Below are positions 1 to 13,900 of a stretch of 64,000 nt of DNA, in pieces. The DNA is from Edolisoma coerulescens (Eukaryota > Chordata > Aves > Passeriformes > Campephagidae), in NCBI GenBank assembly GCA_013397115.1, contig VWZW01004611.1, positions 310,001-374,000 on the forward strand. The letters run 5' to 3'. Positions within the stretch are counted from its first letter, which is position 1. Each line of letters begins with the position of its first letter. A program made the translations under genes and the position numbers. The notes below the pieces were generated by a model. The model saw nothing but the letters and a program-made list of their open reading frames with translations. It was not told the DNA's origin and did no database searches.

Positions 1-3000
1 ATGTTTCAAAATCATTCTCTGAAGTATTATTACCTCCCACAGACTTGTTAGAACTCAGGAGAAAAACATCCCCGAACATTTTAAGCAGTCATAGGTGAGA
101 CCCCTCTCACCTGCAGAGGCTTAGACTCAACTCGCACCCCTCCAGCTCTGACACCACCTGATTTCTGGAAGACACTCCAGGAAAGAACCAGCCCCTCCAA
201 AAGACGAGAATCCAAGTGTTGTTTAGTTCCCCGATCCTGATATCCCCCTCCCTCCCTGGACTCTCCTCCTCACTGGCCTTACAGACATTATTCTTTCTCA
301 CCACACAAAGGAATTAAGAGTTTCATCAGTGATTTCTTATTTTCTTTTGATTTGGTGACTGTGCTCCACATCACACCTCCTGTATGGCCTATTTTCACCA
401 CAGCAATCTCTTTGTTTTGCAGACTGCTCACAATAACAAGGTCTGGATTAGCTTTTAGATGCCACCATGTTTTATCTACGGTTCATTTCTGGACTATTTT
501 CATTTATAGCAAATCTTTGCAATGCACGTAACCTTTCAACCTTTTTTTTTTCTGTGTCTCCCACTTGGTGGCACAAGGCATATTGACTAGCCTGTGGCAG
601 CTTAACTCTTATTGACAGACTCTAAAAAATCCAATTTACAGAACCGGTTCCTACGCCCTTAAAGCAAAGGTGAATAAACAGATCTAAAGGGCATCATATC
701 TCTTACTCTGTGTTTGAATGGCATCAGTAATATATTTCACTGAGGTTGTTCATGTTGCTGTATCAGGCAGCACCTAACCAGGCGACCTTTTACACTTTAA
801 TTTTGTGTCTTTTCAAGATTGATTACATTGTGAGCTTTGAGTTGTTTCACATTTCTATATTCCTTGTCTTTCACCTAAGAAGAAGACGCTTCCTTATTGC
901 TATGAATACAGTCCAATACCTGGATAATATGTGCCCTCTAGGTTTTCCCAAGGGAACAAACCTACAACATAAACAAACCCCTCTCCCCTTACTATTCTTA
1001 TTCACCCCTTACTGTGCTTCATAGAAAAAAAAAAAAATTTGGTCATTGATTGGTCTCTGATTTCCTGATAGGTCTCAAAAGCTAGAGAAAACAAAAATGT
1101 ACAGTTCAACAGAACGATGCATATTAAACATTAACAGTTGCATAAAAAAGGAATTTTTACAAGATTATTAGAAATGTTTAACAGAAGAGAAACTGTTGAG
1201 ACCAAACTGTGCTCCAGGAGCTGTTTAGGCAAATAACACATTAAAACAAACAAATCAGTAGTGCTATTTAGGGAACTTCCTCCAGCGATCATTCATGAAT
1301 GATTTAAAAACAGCATCACTGCTCTGACTTCATTTCATTACTTGGCTTTACATATGAACAAACTGAATGATGCATTCTGACTGAACAGCTACACTGTGTA
1401 TGTACTACATGTAAGGCAAAAGACATTTGCACACAATTCCTCCTGCATGGCCCTGCAGTGAAATTAACACTGGATTGGTGACCTGAAAGTTATTACCAAG
1501 GCAACAGATGGAAATCAAACAGTGTTATGACTTCGCTATAGGCAAAAGGGAGAATAAAAATCAAAAACAGAAAAATGTGGAAAAATTTCTATTAAATACA
1601 CAAATCCTTCAATAACATCAAAAGAAACGTTAGAAAACACTGGTTCGAACATATTTCTTCTTTAAATAAATACTTCGTTTTTAAGTTACCTCCAAAGTGA
1701 CAGTCCTTCTTTAAACATGCTTTCACAGCCTGAAGAACTATAGGAACAGATTTTATCACTTACCATTAAGAAAACCACAGTAAGGAAAACAGAACAAAAC
1801 GAAGAGTACAATCAGCAGGTCGATGAGTTGATTTGCAATGTTTTAATACAAATGTCCAACTTTCTGACTCGTTTTCCACTGAAGATTTCATTCACGAAAA
1901 ACTGGGGGTAAAATTGTGCACTTGTGCACATAGTCAGTCCCTGCTGATCAGGTTACATTAAAAATAAAACAGGTTCCAAATGAGAAGATAGATAGCAGGA
2001 TTTCTTTTAAAGTAATTTGGTATGTTAACTCCTCTACAGTTCTTTGAACATGTGTTTTTGAACATGTTATAAAAATAAACATTGATTTCCAAATCAAGAT
2101 ATTACAAGCCTTTTTATTATTAACAGTCAACACAAAACTTATAAGGGATTTATTTCTGTGAAAGCATTACACTGAAAAATGCCAATTTATTAAAGGCATT
2201 TAACTTAGGTTTTGGTTAACTTTTTAATTTTTTTTTTAATTTTAGTGTCAGTTAATACTCAGAAGAATCCTTTTTAATACATCTGCAACATTTTAAAAGT
2301 AATTAACCAAACTATCAGTAGATGGGTTCAGACTGCGGCAAATCATTTTCAGCTGTCACACCACGGGGTTTATTTTTAGTCATGCTACTCCATTCTTTAG
2401 TATATATTCTTCTAACCAATAACCCAATATAGAACTCAAAAAAGACAGTAAACGAAAAAAATATTTCATGTGATCATTCTTCAACTCATTGATTTAAAGG
2501 TCCAGATTTGGGGGGAAAAAAACTCAACAAACAACAAAAAACCCAAACAACACAAAATTCCCACAACTAAGCAGATGTTCAGCACCCAACAAATAAGGAA
2601 AACACTAATACTTAAAAGATTTATGAAATGAAAAAAAAATCCAGTGCTTCAAAATAGAATGAGCGCCTATAGTTAAGAGCCCATTACAATACCTCACATC
2701 AGCACCCTGAACCTGCCTCCTCTGCAATTTCAGAAGGTTTTTTCATTGTTTCTTTTTTAACCTGAAAATTATAATGCAGATAAACATCCACCTCAATATC
2801 ATTTAATGTTTTTGGCAGTCTAGGATTTTTAAAGCTTGCCTAGGTTTTAGGTGGGGGCTGTGTTTGGTTTTCTACTTTTTTAACAATAAATGGATAGATT
2901 ATGAGAATTATCAGAAGACATGGGATATAAAAGTTTAATTTAAAGGAAATTAGTCTTTACTTTTAAACTTACATTAACTTGCTATTGTATGTCTACTCAT

Positions 3001-3558
3001 TTCAACACCAAAACCCCCAAATATGTTATTTCTAATACTTTCTCTATTGTTGTAACAGTTTAAGCAATTAGAAACTATGATTGTTTCCTACGTCTCTCAA
3101 GACACTCAATCTAGTACCTCTAAGCACTGAACTACGTTTCCATAATCATTCTAGATTTTACTTTATTTCATCCCATTAGTCCCATTATAGAGCATCTTGA
3201 AATACTTCCTTTGATCTTTCCATACTCAAGCCTTCAAAACTCTTATATCTGGATTACCTATGCTTTGATCTCCATCCGTTAGGACAAGGATGTACCTGTA
3301 AAAACCATCTTCCAAAAACTTTGGTTAGTTTGATCAACAAGGCAAGCAGCTTAAACAGGATGTATATTTTATAGCTTTAATCTAGTTAACTACTCCATCG
3401 TGATTCACTGCTTTGTTTTGCATCTCTTTTTTTTCTTTTAAGTGGCATAAAGTTGTGATTTTCATTTTCTATTTCAAAAGGAGTAAGAACACAAAATGCA
3501 CAGAGAAATGGCATTAACAGTGAGAAGCTTCAGCCTGAGAGGGAATCTTGAAGATTGA
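1..3558. other. intronic sequence without recognisable genes
   Basis: AT-rich intron 3 sequence. I see only short homopolymer runs (for example poly-A near 1027 and poly-T near 541). No reading frame here resembles a known protein. Confidence 0.6.
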
Positions 3559-3924
3559 TGTGTGGCACTGTGGATGCTGAAAGCTTGGTTGCAGGGAGAT
3601 TTTCCATCTTCCTGCCAGTGTCTGTGTGAGAGTCCTTGCTTTCACTCAGACACTGGCCGAAAACAGTTAGAAGTTTTTGTAAACTAATCCCTTTATCTTG
3701 CAGGTGAGAGATTGTTATGCAGTATTGTTGTGATATTGACTAGAGAAATATTTTGAAATGCGTGTTGTAAGATTTAACCAATCATTCTGGGAGGTAGATG
3801 GTCAAAGACCAGTGGTCTTGTGCCATGCAAGTGAACTAAATATAAACGAGTCTGTAAATTAATAAATAATTCCTTTTCTTCCTGGATTGAACTCGTGCCA
3901 TTTCTTGCCATCCCTGGTGCAACA
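3559..3924 (+). mobile_element. putative solo LTR of an endogenous retrovirus
   Basis: About 366 bp starting TGTGGCACTG and ending GGTGCAACA, so it has TG...CA ends. It contains a TATA-like stretch (AAATATAAACGAG near 3838-3850) followed about 20 bp later by an AATAAA signal in TTAATAAATAATTCC. A T/C-rich U5-like end follows. This order (U3, TATA, polyadenylation signal, short U5) is what an avian ERV LTR looks like. I could not find a convincing target-site duplication, and the left boundary is uncertain. A hairpin at 3614-3657 lies inside it. Confidence 0.42.
3614..3657. repeat. 16-bp inverted repeat (15 of 16 paired, 12-nt loop)
   Basis: The arms are GCCAGTGTCTGTGTGA and TCACTCAGACACTGGC, which are reverse complements except at one position. 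The hairpin lies in the 5' part of the putative LTR at 3559-3924. Confidence 0.8.
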
Positions 3925-6900
3925 GTGTTTGGGTTTTAGGAGTTACNAATAACCCAAATACCAAGTTTTAATTTCTTTGTTTTATGGCGAATTACAAATC
4001 TATACTTTTAAACTGACTCTGACAAATTAACTTTTAAACTACCAGGCCAGCAAAACAGGAGAAAACAGCTTTTCTTTCTTTCTTTCTTATTTTATTTTTA
4101 AGTGGAAATTTGGCCTAGTGTGGATTTAGTGCTAGCAACGCTGACACACAGGTGACTTGTTTTTAATACAGATATAGTTTCTTACTTGTATCCTAACTAC
4201 CCTCTCACAATTATTTCAACTGATAAATTACAGCCTTTGGAACTAAATCATTAAACCCCTAAGCTGTTCAGGGTTACGAAGGCCACCCAATAAGCACACA
4301 CAAGAATATTTATGAAAAACACTTCAATTTTTAAACAAAAATTCTAAAACATGGGAGTTATCTTTAAAACACAGTAAATGGCACATAAACTTTAGCCTCA
4401 AAAATGTTCAAGTCTACTGAACTGGCCTACACCCATCTAGGTCACTCAGTCTTGCAGTTTGCCCGTAAGTACAAAACCAAAATGAAGGCTAAGGCCTAAC
4501 TACTGCCCATAGTTCCTGCACAGGTATAGAGCCGTATCAGCTGCCCAGCAGTATGACCCAGCTATTTTCCCTCCCCATCCCTCTCAGTGACTCTGAATAC
4601 CAAGTCACTACTACCTGCACCTGCAACCTGCCTGTGGAACAAAGAGCTATTTCTTTTTTCTCAGACCTGCTGCAGTGTTCCTTAACCAGCTGATCTTGTA
4701 TTGGCTTGTTTGGGTTTTAACTCATGGATAAAGCTATTGGCATCCTGTCATCAACAGATTTATATTTCAGCCATTTCCTAGCAGATTTCCTAAGACACAC
4801 TCCCCTTACTAGGTGATATTCCCTTCCTACATCAGTATTTACTAATGACTGAGAAGAAGGAAGAACATCAGAGCAGAGTCCAGAGAAACTGTGGTCAGGC
4901 TCCTCCCTGACCTGCATTGATGGGGAGGTGAAGGCAAACAAAGAGGGAATGGAAAGGATTGGCTCTGCCAATTTACTGCCCAGGGTTCTTGCTGAGAGCA
5001 TGTGATGAAAGGGAGTTTCACGTTTCTTGTTACCCACCCAACCAGCATCTCAACACGAACTGCTTCTGCCCAGCCTAAGGCTCTGTACTTCAAGCCACAC
5101 TTTCACCTCTAAATCTGAGTTTGGCCTTGGCCACAGTTCCAAAGCCACTGCTTCTCTCTACAGGTTGTATGATAATTTTTCAAACTAAATGGACAGATTT
5201 TCACAAACAAACTAATTGTTCAGTTCAGATTTACTATTTTACTGGGGGGAAAAAATATTAAAATTCAATAATAATCATCATCACCATCTATGTTCCAGGG
5301 CTTGGAAAAAATACTGTATTGTTTCTAAACAAAAAACTTGTGTCCAATATGTACAACTTGGTGATCATCAGATGTTTGAAATTGAGAGGCTCTTAATATA
5401 TTTTATTTTCAATGCACTCTTTACTTTAAAAGAAACAAGCTCAGCTGTGATAATAGTACACTGCCTATGGAAAAGTAGCTGCTGAACATGCAAAACTTTC
5501 AAAAAACTGAGTTAGGGTTTCATTTTCCTTTTCAAGTACTATGAAACTGATACAGGCATTTTCCATAAATTCTCATTTAGAATGTTTTACAGTGATTAGT
5601 ATGAAATTATTTTGTTTATTAACTACAATTTGCTCCTCTCAAGAGCTGTTACAAGTTAATCACATTATTTCTGTATAGCACATACAACAGAGACAGTTGG
5701 TGTAACAGGAGACTCACCTCACCTACTGTGTTTGACTAGACTAGTCAAACTGTTTAGTTTGTTTCTGTTTAATTGTTCTTCCAAAAATATCTCCAGTCTA
5801 TGTAAAAAGCATCTATATGCCACTGAAGTATTTTATATGATGAGTTTGCACACAGTACTATCTAGAACATCTTGCAATATGAAGGAAGGCTAAAATGGTA
5901 AAATGAAGGGTCACTTCTCAAAAAAACGTTACTGGAAGAATTTATGAAAACCTAATAAAGACTCTCTAATGGATTCCTATCTGAAAAGCAAGTGGACGTG
6001 CAACACAGAGGTTCTTTTTGTTTTATTAAATGTCTCCTAAAGCCTAAGAGAAAAATGCAGAATTTAAAAGAAAGATATAAACTGGACAGTTTACCCACAA
6101 CAAAATACTGAAGGATGAAAACCTAACCAGGCAGCAGCCTTAATGTTATGGACTCATCAGAGAAAATTAGACTTGTCAATTACCAAACCTTCTCAATTAT
6201 CCTGACAATACTACAAAGTTCATATCTGGAAAGAACATTAATGTAACAGTCCCTCCTCCAGTCAGATTTAAAGCCCAGTTGGGTCTGAGAGTACTCAAGA
6301 AAAACTGAGGTGACAAGTTACTGGCCATCCAAAAACAAATGTCACATGGCAGTCCGCTTGGGAGTTACTCTGCCCAATTTGAATTTAAGTCAAGAGTACA
6401 ATAAAAGATATTCTCCTTCAGCAACTGCTGTGCAGCTTGGATGACATTTAGCATTGTGTCAGCCTGGGGTTTTGTTTTGTTTGTTGGGGCGTTTTTGTTT
6501 GGTTGGTTTTTTTTAAAGTACAGTACGTTACTTTCTGGATTTTGTTTTAAACCGCACAGCCAGAGAACACAATAGAAACCTATACAACATTAAAAGTCAA
6601 TGCCTGAATACAAATCACAAGAAAAATGTAAATCACCATTACTTTTTGCCAGTAAAATTTCTGTTTACAGATCCCAACAACTACTTTCCAATATCCAAAT
6701 CAACAACCAATGCTCTAGGAAAACCTAATTTTAACAACCAGCTTATTCATTATAAATCAGTTACAACCTGCAAATACATTCAGTCATTAATTAAAAATCT
6801 CTATATGGCTGCTGATGCTGAAAGAGTAGAAAAGGTTGCTATTACGTGTGCTGTAATTCACAAAAGAAGGTATTTATTCAATGACCTTAAAAAAAAGAAA

Positions 6901-9900
6901 AGTTTATCTGCAGTCAGATACGTCAGATATTGTCCTATGTTCCCTATTCAGTATTTCATTACGAAGAAATTAAAAAACTGGAATTTAAAGACAACTTTCT
7001 GAGTCTTGACTTCTACCACTCCTCTGGGGATTCAGTTGCACACCCATGTTAAGCAGAAGTACCAAGACCTTGGTTCTGAGGCTACAGTGAGGTGCTCACA
7101 GGTTTCTGCTCTGTAATTGCTGCACAAGAGACCTGGCGATTAAATTTGCCAGGAAATGTGTTTTGCTTCCATTAAACTCCTCTCTAGCCTCTATTAAACT
7201 CCAGAAGTATCCTGGCTTCTTTCCCAGTCCCACTCCTATTTTCTTTCATTCTCTCATTCACATTCAGTACAATATTTTTTCACTTTTCATATTAATTGTT
7301 CTAATATTCTTAACTTCTCTTCAAACCTTCAATTTCCACTTGTTACATAACCTCTTCTTGTCCTTTTTTATATTTTGTTCTTTTATCCAGCTTCTTTTTC
7401 CTCTCTTATTATTCTGAGCTTTTTTCCTTCTCTATATATTATTTTATTCCCCTCCCTATTTCTTGCCAGCTGAAAAAAGATGCTTCTTTTTGTCTTCTTT
7501 TTTTTTTTTTTTTTTTTGTTTTTTTTTTTTCCTTCATAAATTAAAAAAGCAAGACTGTTAGAGCTCAAAAGCATCTCAGGACCAAATCCAAACACCACTA
7601 CATTTTACATGTGGATTCACTCAACTTTTAGGAGATGAAAAGACACCTTAGAAATAAAAAAACATTTTATTAAATAGGAATAACAGATCACATACACCTA
7701 CAAATAGCTTAGCAAAAATGCTGAAGGCCACATGTTCTCCCTGTTGACACATTATATCACTTTCCAGTTGCAGAAAGCTTTTCTAACACAATGTGAAAAG
7801 ATAATGGCAAATTACAAAAGTAGCACCACATCAAACTTAGTATTTCAATTGCAGAACAAAGTATTTTGTTTGGCTTTCATCAAGTCCACTTAAAGTTTTG
7901 TGAGAGTAAGAATAATCGAGATGATACAGCTGTCTCTTCAATCTTATCTCAGATTTATAGCCTTGAGGGCACAGGCAGTCTTTGGGAACAGACAACAAAC
8001 CCCTCAAAGAGCAGCAGAATCTCCAGCGCAGGTCCCACCACCTACGTGCAATTCTGACAAGACAATACTGATCTCCCTCCAATTATGGCTAAATTACTGC
8101 CTAGTATTCAAGGTAACCTGGGATTTTTTCCAAAGCCTTTCTTACCCATGGTTTGGAGGTCTTTTTACTGCCGCGAGGCTGCACATTACCAGAAATGTTT
8201 TCAGAGGTCCTAGTTCTGCAGGAACATGAGCATAGAGATAAAACGTCCATTGATGGTTTTCACTATACAACGTGAAATAGTTCAAATCCTTCAAGTCCTC
8301 TCTTCCTCCCATCCTCCAAAAATGGAACTTCTTCCTTTTTTTAAACTTTTTTTTTTTTTAATAAGAAACTGATAGGAAAATTAATTTCAAGTTTTATCTC
8401 AAAATGGTCCTCTTCCCCCAAGTTTTAACTATGGGCTGCTTTGGGCTTGAAAATATCTTAACACCACTGTTTTAACCAAATTCTGGGATGTATTACTTTA
8501 AAAAAGCTAATTTGTAGTAACAGCTCCCCTGGAATATAACTTCCTTCACAAGGCCTTTCTCAGTCTACTGTCAGCCAGATCTGGGCTCCAGGCTTGAAAC
8601 AGTGAGCTTCTGTTTTCGAGATGAGAAAACACTAGAATGATAAGAAACTGAGAAGTTAAACCATTTCAGACCTGCTCACACCAGTGTGAGAGATGCTTGT
8701 CTAGAATAGTATGACTTTAACAGGTCAGTTGAGCTGGCATAAGCCATGACAAAAAGGAAACATTTGTTCTGCGTCAGGCACTCCATCACACAGCAGTGAT
8801 ACCCTTGTTCTTAGGGGGAAAAAACGGAATCAAAGCAATAGGTCACTGAGCTTTATTCTTTTGCTGACTAAATTTATCACGCTAGAATTTGTTCCTGTGA
8901 CAGTCACAATCTCCTTAGCCTATTTTTACATTTTGCTTCTCTTTTAGATCCACCTCCTCAATGCAGAGGTTGCTCCACATACTGTTCTCACCAATTCAGT
9001 AACATCCTGTTCGTGATGAGGTTCTGGCTCTTCACGGCTGGATGTTATACACATACATGGCTGATTCAAATATGATATGAAACTTTCTGTGCAAAAACCA
9101 GATCGGTTTATTGCACAACGAGAAGGACTGAGCACAGCCCTCAATAATTCTCACAGCAATTCTTCTGGTTTTCCGTTCCCCATCTTCAAGAGAACTACAA
9201 CTACATATGGACTTCATTGCTCTCATTAGCTTCACCACTGATATCCAGTTTTTAACCAGAAAATTTATACCAGATTACTGAATTATTAAGCGTGGAAGCT
9301 CTAGATTTTCATTGCCATCTCCATGTGTTTCTTGTAGGGAATTTTTGCTTTTTAGCATCTCTTCTTCTACTGGGTATACCCAGTGACTATTTTTAGACCC
9401 CTGCAAAATTCCTGTAACACCCATAATTTTTGATTCAAGCTTTTCTCTTCTGAAATTGACAAGTTACTCAGTAAAGCATATACAAATTGGGGAAGAATTA
9501 AAGAATTCCACAATTGTGTTCTTCTTTATATTTTCATGTCCCTTTGTGATTTGGTTATGGGGGTTTAAATGAGCTTTTCAGACACACAAGAATTTACTCT
9601 GATGGCCTCACTTTCTTACAGTAAAATTCAAGATAAAACAAATTCTTTTATAGCAGAAAGAGCAGAAAATCTCAAACCATAAGATTAGGACAAGTCAGGG
9701 CCCATCACGGATGCTGCCATGTTAAGTTAACTGGTCAGAGGGCAACCAGAGGCTAAATTCTCTGCCACAGAAAGCCAGGCAACTGCAAGCTGGGGTCATC
9801 GGCCTCTTCTTCTATGGCCTAAAAAGGGCCAATAAACAAGGATTTACAGTAGCACCAAAGGTAAAGTGAACATCCACTGTCAAAATACTCTTCATGACTG

Positions 9901-10659
9901 TTTTTGAGAAACTGCTGAAGGAAAGTCCACACAATACTAGACCCTCCAAGCACAACCAATGCCTGCTTGCCTGCTGCAAGAGAACAGCAATCCCAGAATG
10001 ACACGACTGAACATTATGAAGAGAAAACTAGTGCTTAGAGAGTTAATATAATCTGACAGTTCCTTAAGGTACCATCTGATTACAGCATTAAAAAGCAACC
10101 ACCAATTTCTATGTAAGCAAACCATCAACAGACAGCTGCTTACTTGTATTTGAAAAATGTCCTTTCACAGGAGAATGTTTGTCTTGCATATCTAATAACT
10201 AAAAGTTTAGTTATACTGGAATATTAAAAGAGACTGGATATTGCAAATGGTTTACAATCCAGTCCTTTAACAACAGTGCCTTCATGTGTTTATTATAGGC
10301 ATTTTATTATTTTAAAGCTAAGATTCAACCATGTTTTATAGTTGTTCTGTCCTCCTACACATCCACAAGCAAATTAGGTCAATTCCAAACTATTTGTAAA
10401 ACCTCCTACATAGAAAGGAGTTTGAGATTTTAAAACATAGTAAGTTTAAAATAAACAAAGTCAACCTACCAGTGTCATAAGCCTTATGAACTGTCAAGTT
10501 TTTGTTCTAGCCTAAAAAGGCATCCTAAAGTAGTAAGAACCAAATTGTGAGAACAACTGTCCTTGGCCAGAAATGGCATGCACACCACATTTCATTACAT
10601 TTTAATAATGTTTATTATGTAAGTTTCCCTAATTAACTTCTAAACTTATTTCTACATTT
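3925..10659. other. intronic sequence, mostly unannotatable
   Basis: AT-rich intron with no gene-like reading frame. It holds one ambiguous base (N at 3947), a (TTTC)n stretch near 4071-4087, a short trinucleotide run near 5267-5288, G/T-rich sequence near 6470-6515, the pyrimidine tract at 7163-7530, and a weak MIR-like stretch near 8620-8690. Confidence 0.6.
7163..7530. repeat. pyrimidine-rich tract ending in long poly-T
   Basis: About 370 bp of the plus strand is dominated by T and C, ending in a run of about 22 Ts (around 7498-7518), one G, and a further run of Ts. On the SLC2A13 sense strand this is a long purine-rich tract. Its origin is unclear: low-complexity expansion or the tail of an unrecognised minus-strand retroposon. 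Confidence 0.6.
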
Positions 10660-10925
10660 GGCATCTGTAACATCCTGTGGCAATGAGTTCCAATACGTAA
10701 TTATGTGTTGCATGAAAAAATGCTTATTTTAAACCTACTGCTGGGTAAGAGCTAGGAGTCATCAAAAACATGTTAGAAGAAATTATGAATAATCATGCTC
10801 TCCCCATCCTCTCCACAACATTAGTAGCTTTATATACCTCTTGGATTTCTTCTGACCTCATTTCTTTTCCAAGCTGCAGAGTTCTAATCTTCCTGTTCAA
10901 ACACAGATATCTCTTTCCCCACACA
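10660..10925 (-). mobile_element. ancient L3-like CR1 LINE 3' fragment
   Basis: In plus-strand orientation the stretch follows the pattern of old amniote CR1/L3 elements read in antisense: ATCCTGTGGCAATGAGTTCC, an ATTATGTGTTGCATGAA block, then TTTATATACCTCTTGGAT and CTTTTCCAAGCTG in the expected order and spacing. The element itself therefore lies on the minus strand. It is strongly diverged, with no intact reading frame. Boundaries are approximate. Confidence 0.72.
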
Positions 10926-13900
10926 TAACCTGGTTTGTTCTTATTAAAAGAATGGACATCTGCAACTATTTGTACTATTCCAGATTGGCCATGGATGTCG
11001 TCATGATGTTTGTATAAAATGATAATGCAATTGCAAGCCCTCTTTTTTGTGTAGTAACAATTTAGAGTGCTGTGCATGTTAGTTACCCAGTTCCCTCCTG
11101 CAGGCATTATTGAGTAACACTGTATAGTTAATGCACTTGCCATTCCACTAATTTGTTATCTTGCATTATCTTCCCACAACTGTTCATGCTCACAGATTTG
11201 GGGCATCTTTATATTGTGAATGCTGTATGAATACAAGCTGTTATTTTGTTGTTTAGCCCCTTTCACAGATTTATTAAAGCAGCAAAGATCTTCATATAGA
11301 TCCTTGTAGGAGTCTATTCTTGGTTTGTGATAACTGATCTTCTATTCTCATCCTTTTTTTTCCTATCTTAAATAGTTATTTACCTGACAAGACTTCTCAC
11401 TTACTTTTGTGACTATATGATTTCTTCCAGAAACTTTGGCTGCAGCTCTCATGGTTGCTTAGGATGGTCAGTTCACGTGGGATTTACAGTTCTAACACGA
11501 CCACGAACTCACATCCAAGCAAGCTACAATCTATCTACAACAATTATGTTGGCTCTTCTTTATTACTTTATATTCTACATGTACATATTAATTTTTCATA
11601 TTTATAAACACAAATCTTATTTGATTCTATGAAGTTTTAATTAATTTTTATAAAGACAGAAATAAAACTTTGTGAGCTGCAGTTTCATGTAAATTATGCT
11701 ACATTTCCAAATTCAGTGGTTATGTATGCAAAGTACTCCAGACCTGTTGAGTGTACCCTGATTAGTATGGTATTTTTTCATTTTAATCAGCAAAGTTCTT
11801 CCCCTAATATTTGAGTGTCAAGCAGACCTCCTGAGACATCTTAAGTAAGCTCTAGCGCAAAAAGCTTCATATACCCTCTATAATTAACACAAATGCAAAA
11901 AGAGTCTTTGTGAGATTTGGTGCTAAACACTTGTCTACTGCTAGTGTACTCCCAATGTCTTGATCCTTACTGGGCCTGGAGACTACTAGGTCTCTTGTTT
12001 CTGATGTGTCTGAAGAATTTCAAAGCTCTTTCTGTGCCTGTCTTCTGGCTTTCACACACAACTTACCGGTTTTGGGTCCAAGTGTTTCCTACATTGGGTT
12101 ACAATTTCTACTTTATGAAGTCTTTCTTTACCTGTTAGAGATTTCCCTCCTTTGCAGTTTAATAATATTGAGTCTGGGGGATTTTTTTCTTCCGGTATGA
12201 CAGATGGCAGTGTTTACTCTAACATTTAATATGGTAGCTCTTGATACCACTAAAAGCCTTACCCTTTTAGCTGTTCCTTTTAACAATTTCCTAAGAAGCA
12301 TGCTCCCTTAGGCATAGTTTTCTCTGTAAAATGTTATGACAACATATTTTATACTTGCTCTTAAAACAATATGGCAACCATATTCATTATGATTAGTCCT
12401 GTAGGGCAGCCCAACAATAATTTCATCTTAAACAAGGTCTTGCACATTGCACATTTGTCAAGAGCTACTCCTGTTGTGAGCTGACAGCTTGTCAGAAAAC
12501 CCAATACATCATTCTTCACTTCCACAGTTACTGAGTCTTCATACACATAACAAAACCATGTAAAAGCAGAAAATGTTTCTTCCCTCAGCATTCTTTAGCA
12601 CTTCACAGTAATGTTCCACCTCATTAACATGGTTGGTCTAACCCTCACCTTATTGTGATCTATTTGCACACAAATTCAAACCATAAATGTGCTTTCTTGT
12701 CCAGACATACATAGCTTTGACCATAAACCCTAACACAATAATGCATCTCTCAGAATACAGTTTGTATTCTCATGTCTACATGAATGTTTACCCCCATACT
12801 AACATCCTCTTGTACCAATTTTCTGTGATGCCAAATATGTCAACATCTGGATTTCAAACCGGCATTCCAGCTCTCACACTCAATTTTTCACCTTTCAGAC
12901 TTTGCCCAGAAGAGCATCTATAACTGCAATGGTCTAACTGATTTTTTTCTAATACTTTATAAAAAAAAGCAATTGGGAAATACATACATGACGGTGTTAA
13001 TCCCTGACAGTTGTTGAAACATCTGCAGACCACAACCCACAATTAAGGCTCTTCGAGTTGGAGGGTATGTTAGCATTCTGCAGATCACAGGTCCAGCTTA
13101 AAAAAAAAAAACAAGACAACAACAAAAGAATACATAATAGTTCTTAAGTGATCACTATCAAGACAATGTTGCCAGGCATAGCAGACTTTGCACCTTAGTT
13201 TCAAACAAACTTGGATTATGTTATTTTTGAACAATTTGGTCATTTCAGTTCTGCTTTTCTGCACTGTACTACAAAGAGGATTTTCAGGAAGCCCAAGCAA
13301 AAAAATGAAACCATTTTTGTGCAGTATCTACTACTGGTGTCAAACGTACAGCACTCCTTATATCACACTAACAGATTGCACACCGGCTGCAACTGAATGT
13401 ACTCAAAAGTTATCACAAAATATCACTGTTGTTTCCTTTCTAAAAGCTTCCATTGCTATTGAGAGGTTATTTCAGAAATGCTATTACTCACTGCTCAGAT
13501 CTGGATATTGGAGATAAAGTGTTCTCCTTAGTCCACAAAAGACCCGATTTCACAAACCAGTTGCAAGTGTGGGTACTTTGATGCAAGGTTTTTAATAATT
13601 CCTGATCCACTCACCTATTTGATAGAAGTTTATAAAACTTTATTCACAATACGGCATTGTACAATACAATTGGGAAGATGGCACTAAAATGAATAGTGAG
13701 AAATTAAAGCAGCTGTTCTCAGACAATGGTTTGCAACTCAGAGGGAGTCGTGAACTCTCAACAAAACTCCATCACACAAATCAGTTCATGAATCTGAAGA
13801 GCAGCCCTGCAGAAATTTTAAGACTATGCAGTGAAATTTAGACCTTTATGTCAGAACTTTACACTTCAGACCTTTAGAACATCCAGTCAACTAAATTCAG

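Noticed and set aside
6646..7002. 118-codon open frame on the plus strand
   Set aside because: No similarity to any family I know, AT-rich Lys/Asn/Ile-biased composition, and no splice or promoter context.
10793..11143. 116-codon minus-strand open frame
   Set aside because: It overlaps the L3-like CR1 fragment and continues into unrelated sequence. Not a gene.
13188..13517. 109-codon plus-strand open frame
   Set aside because: Overlapped by other chance frames on both strands. No motif or conserved pattern.
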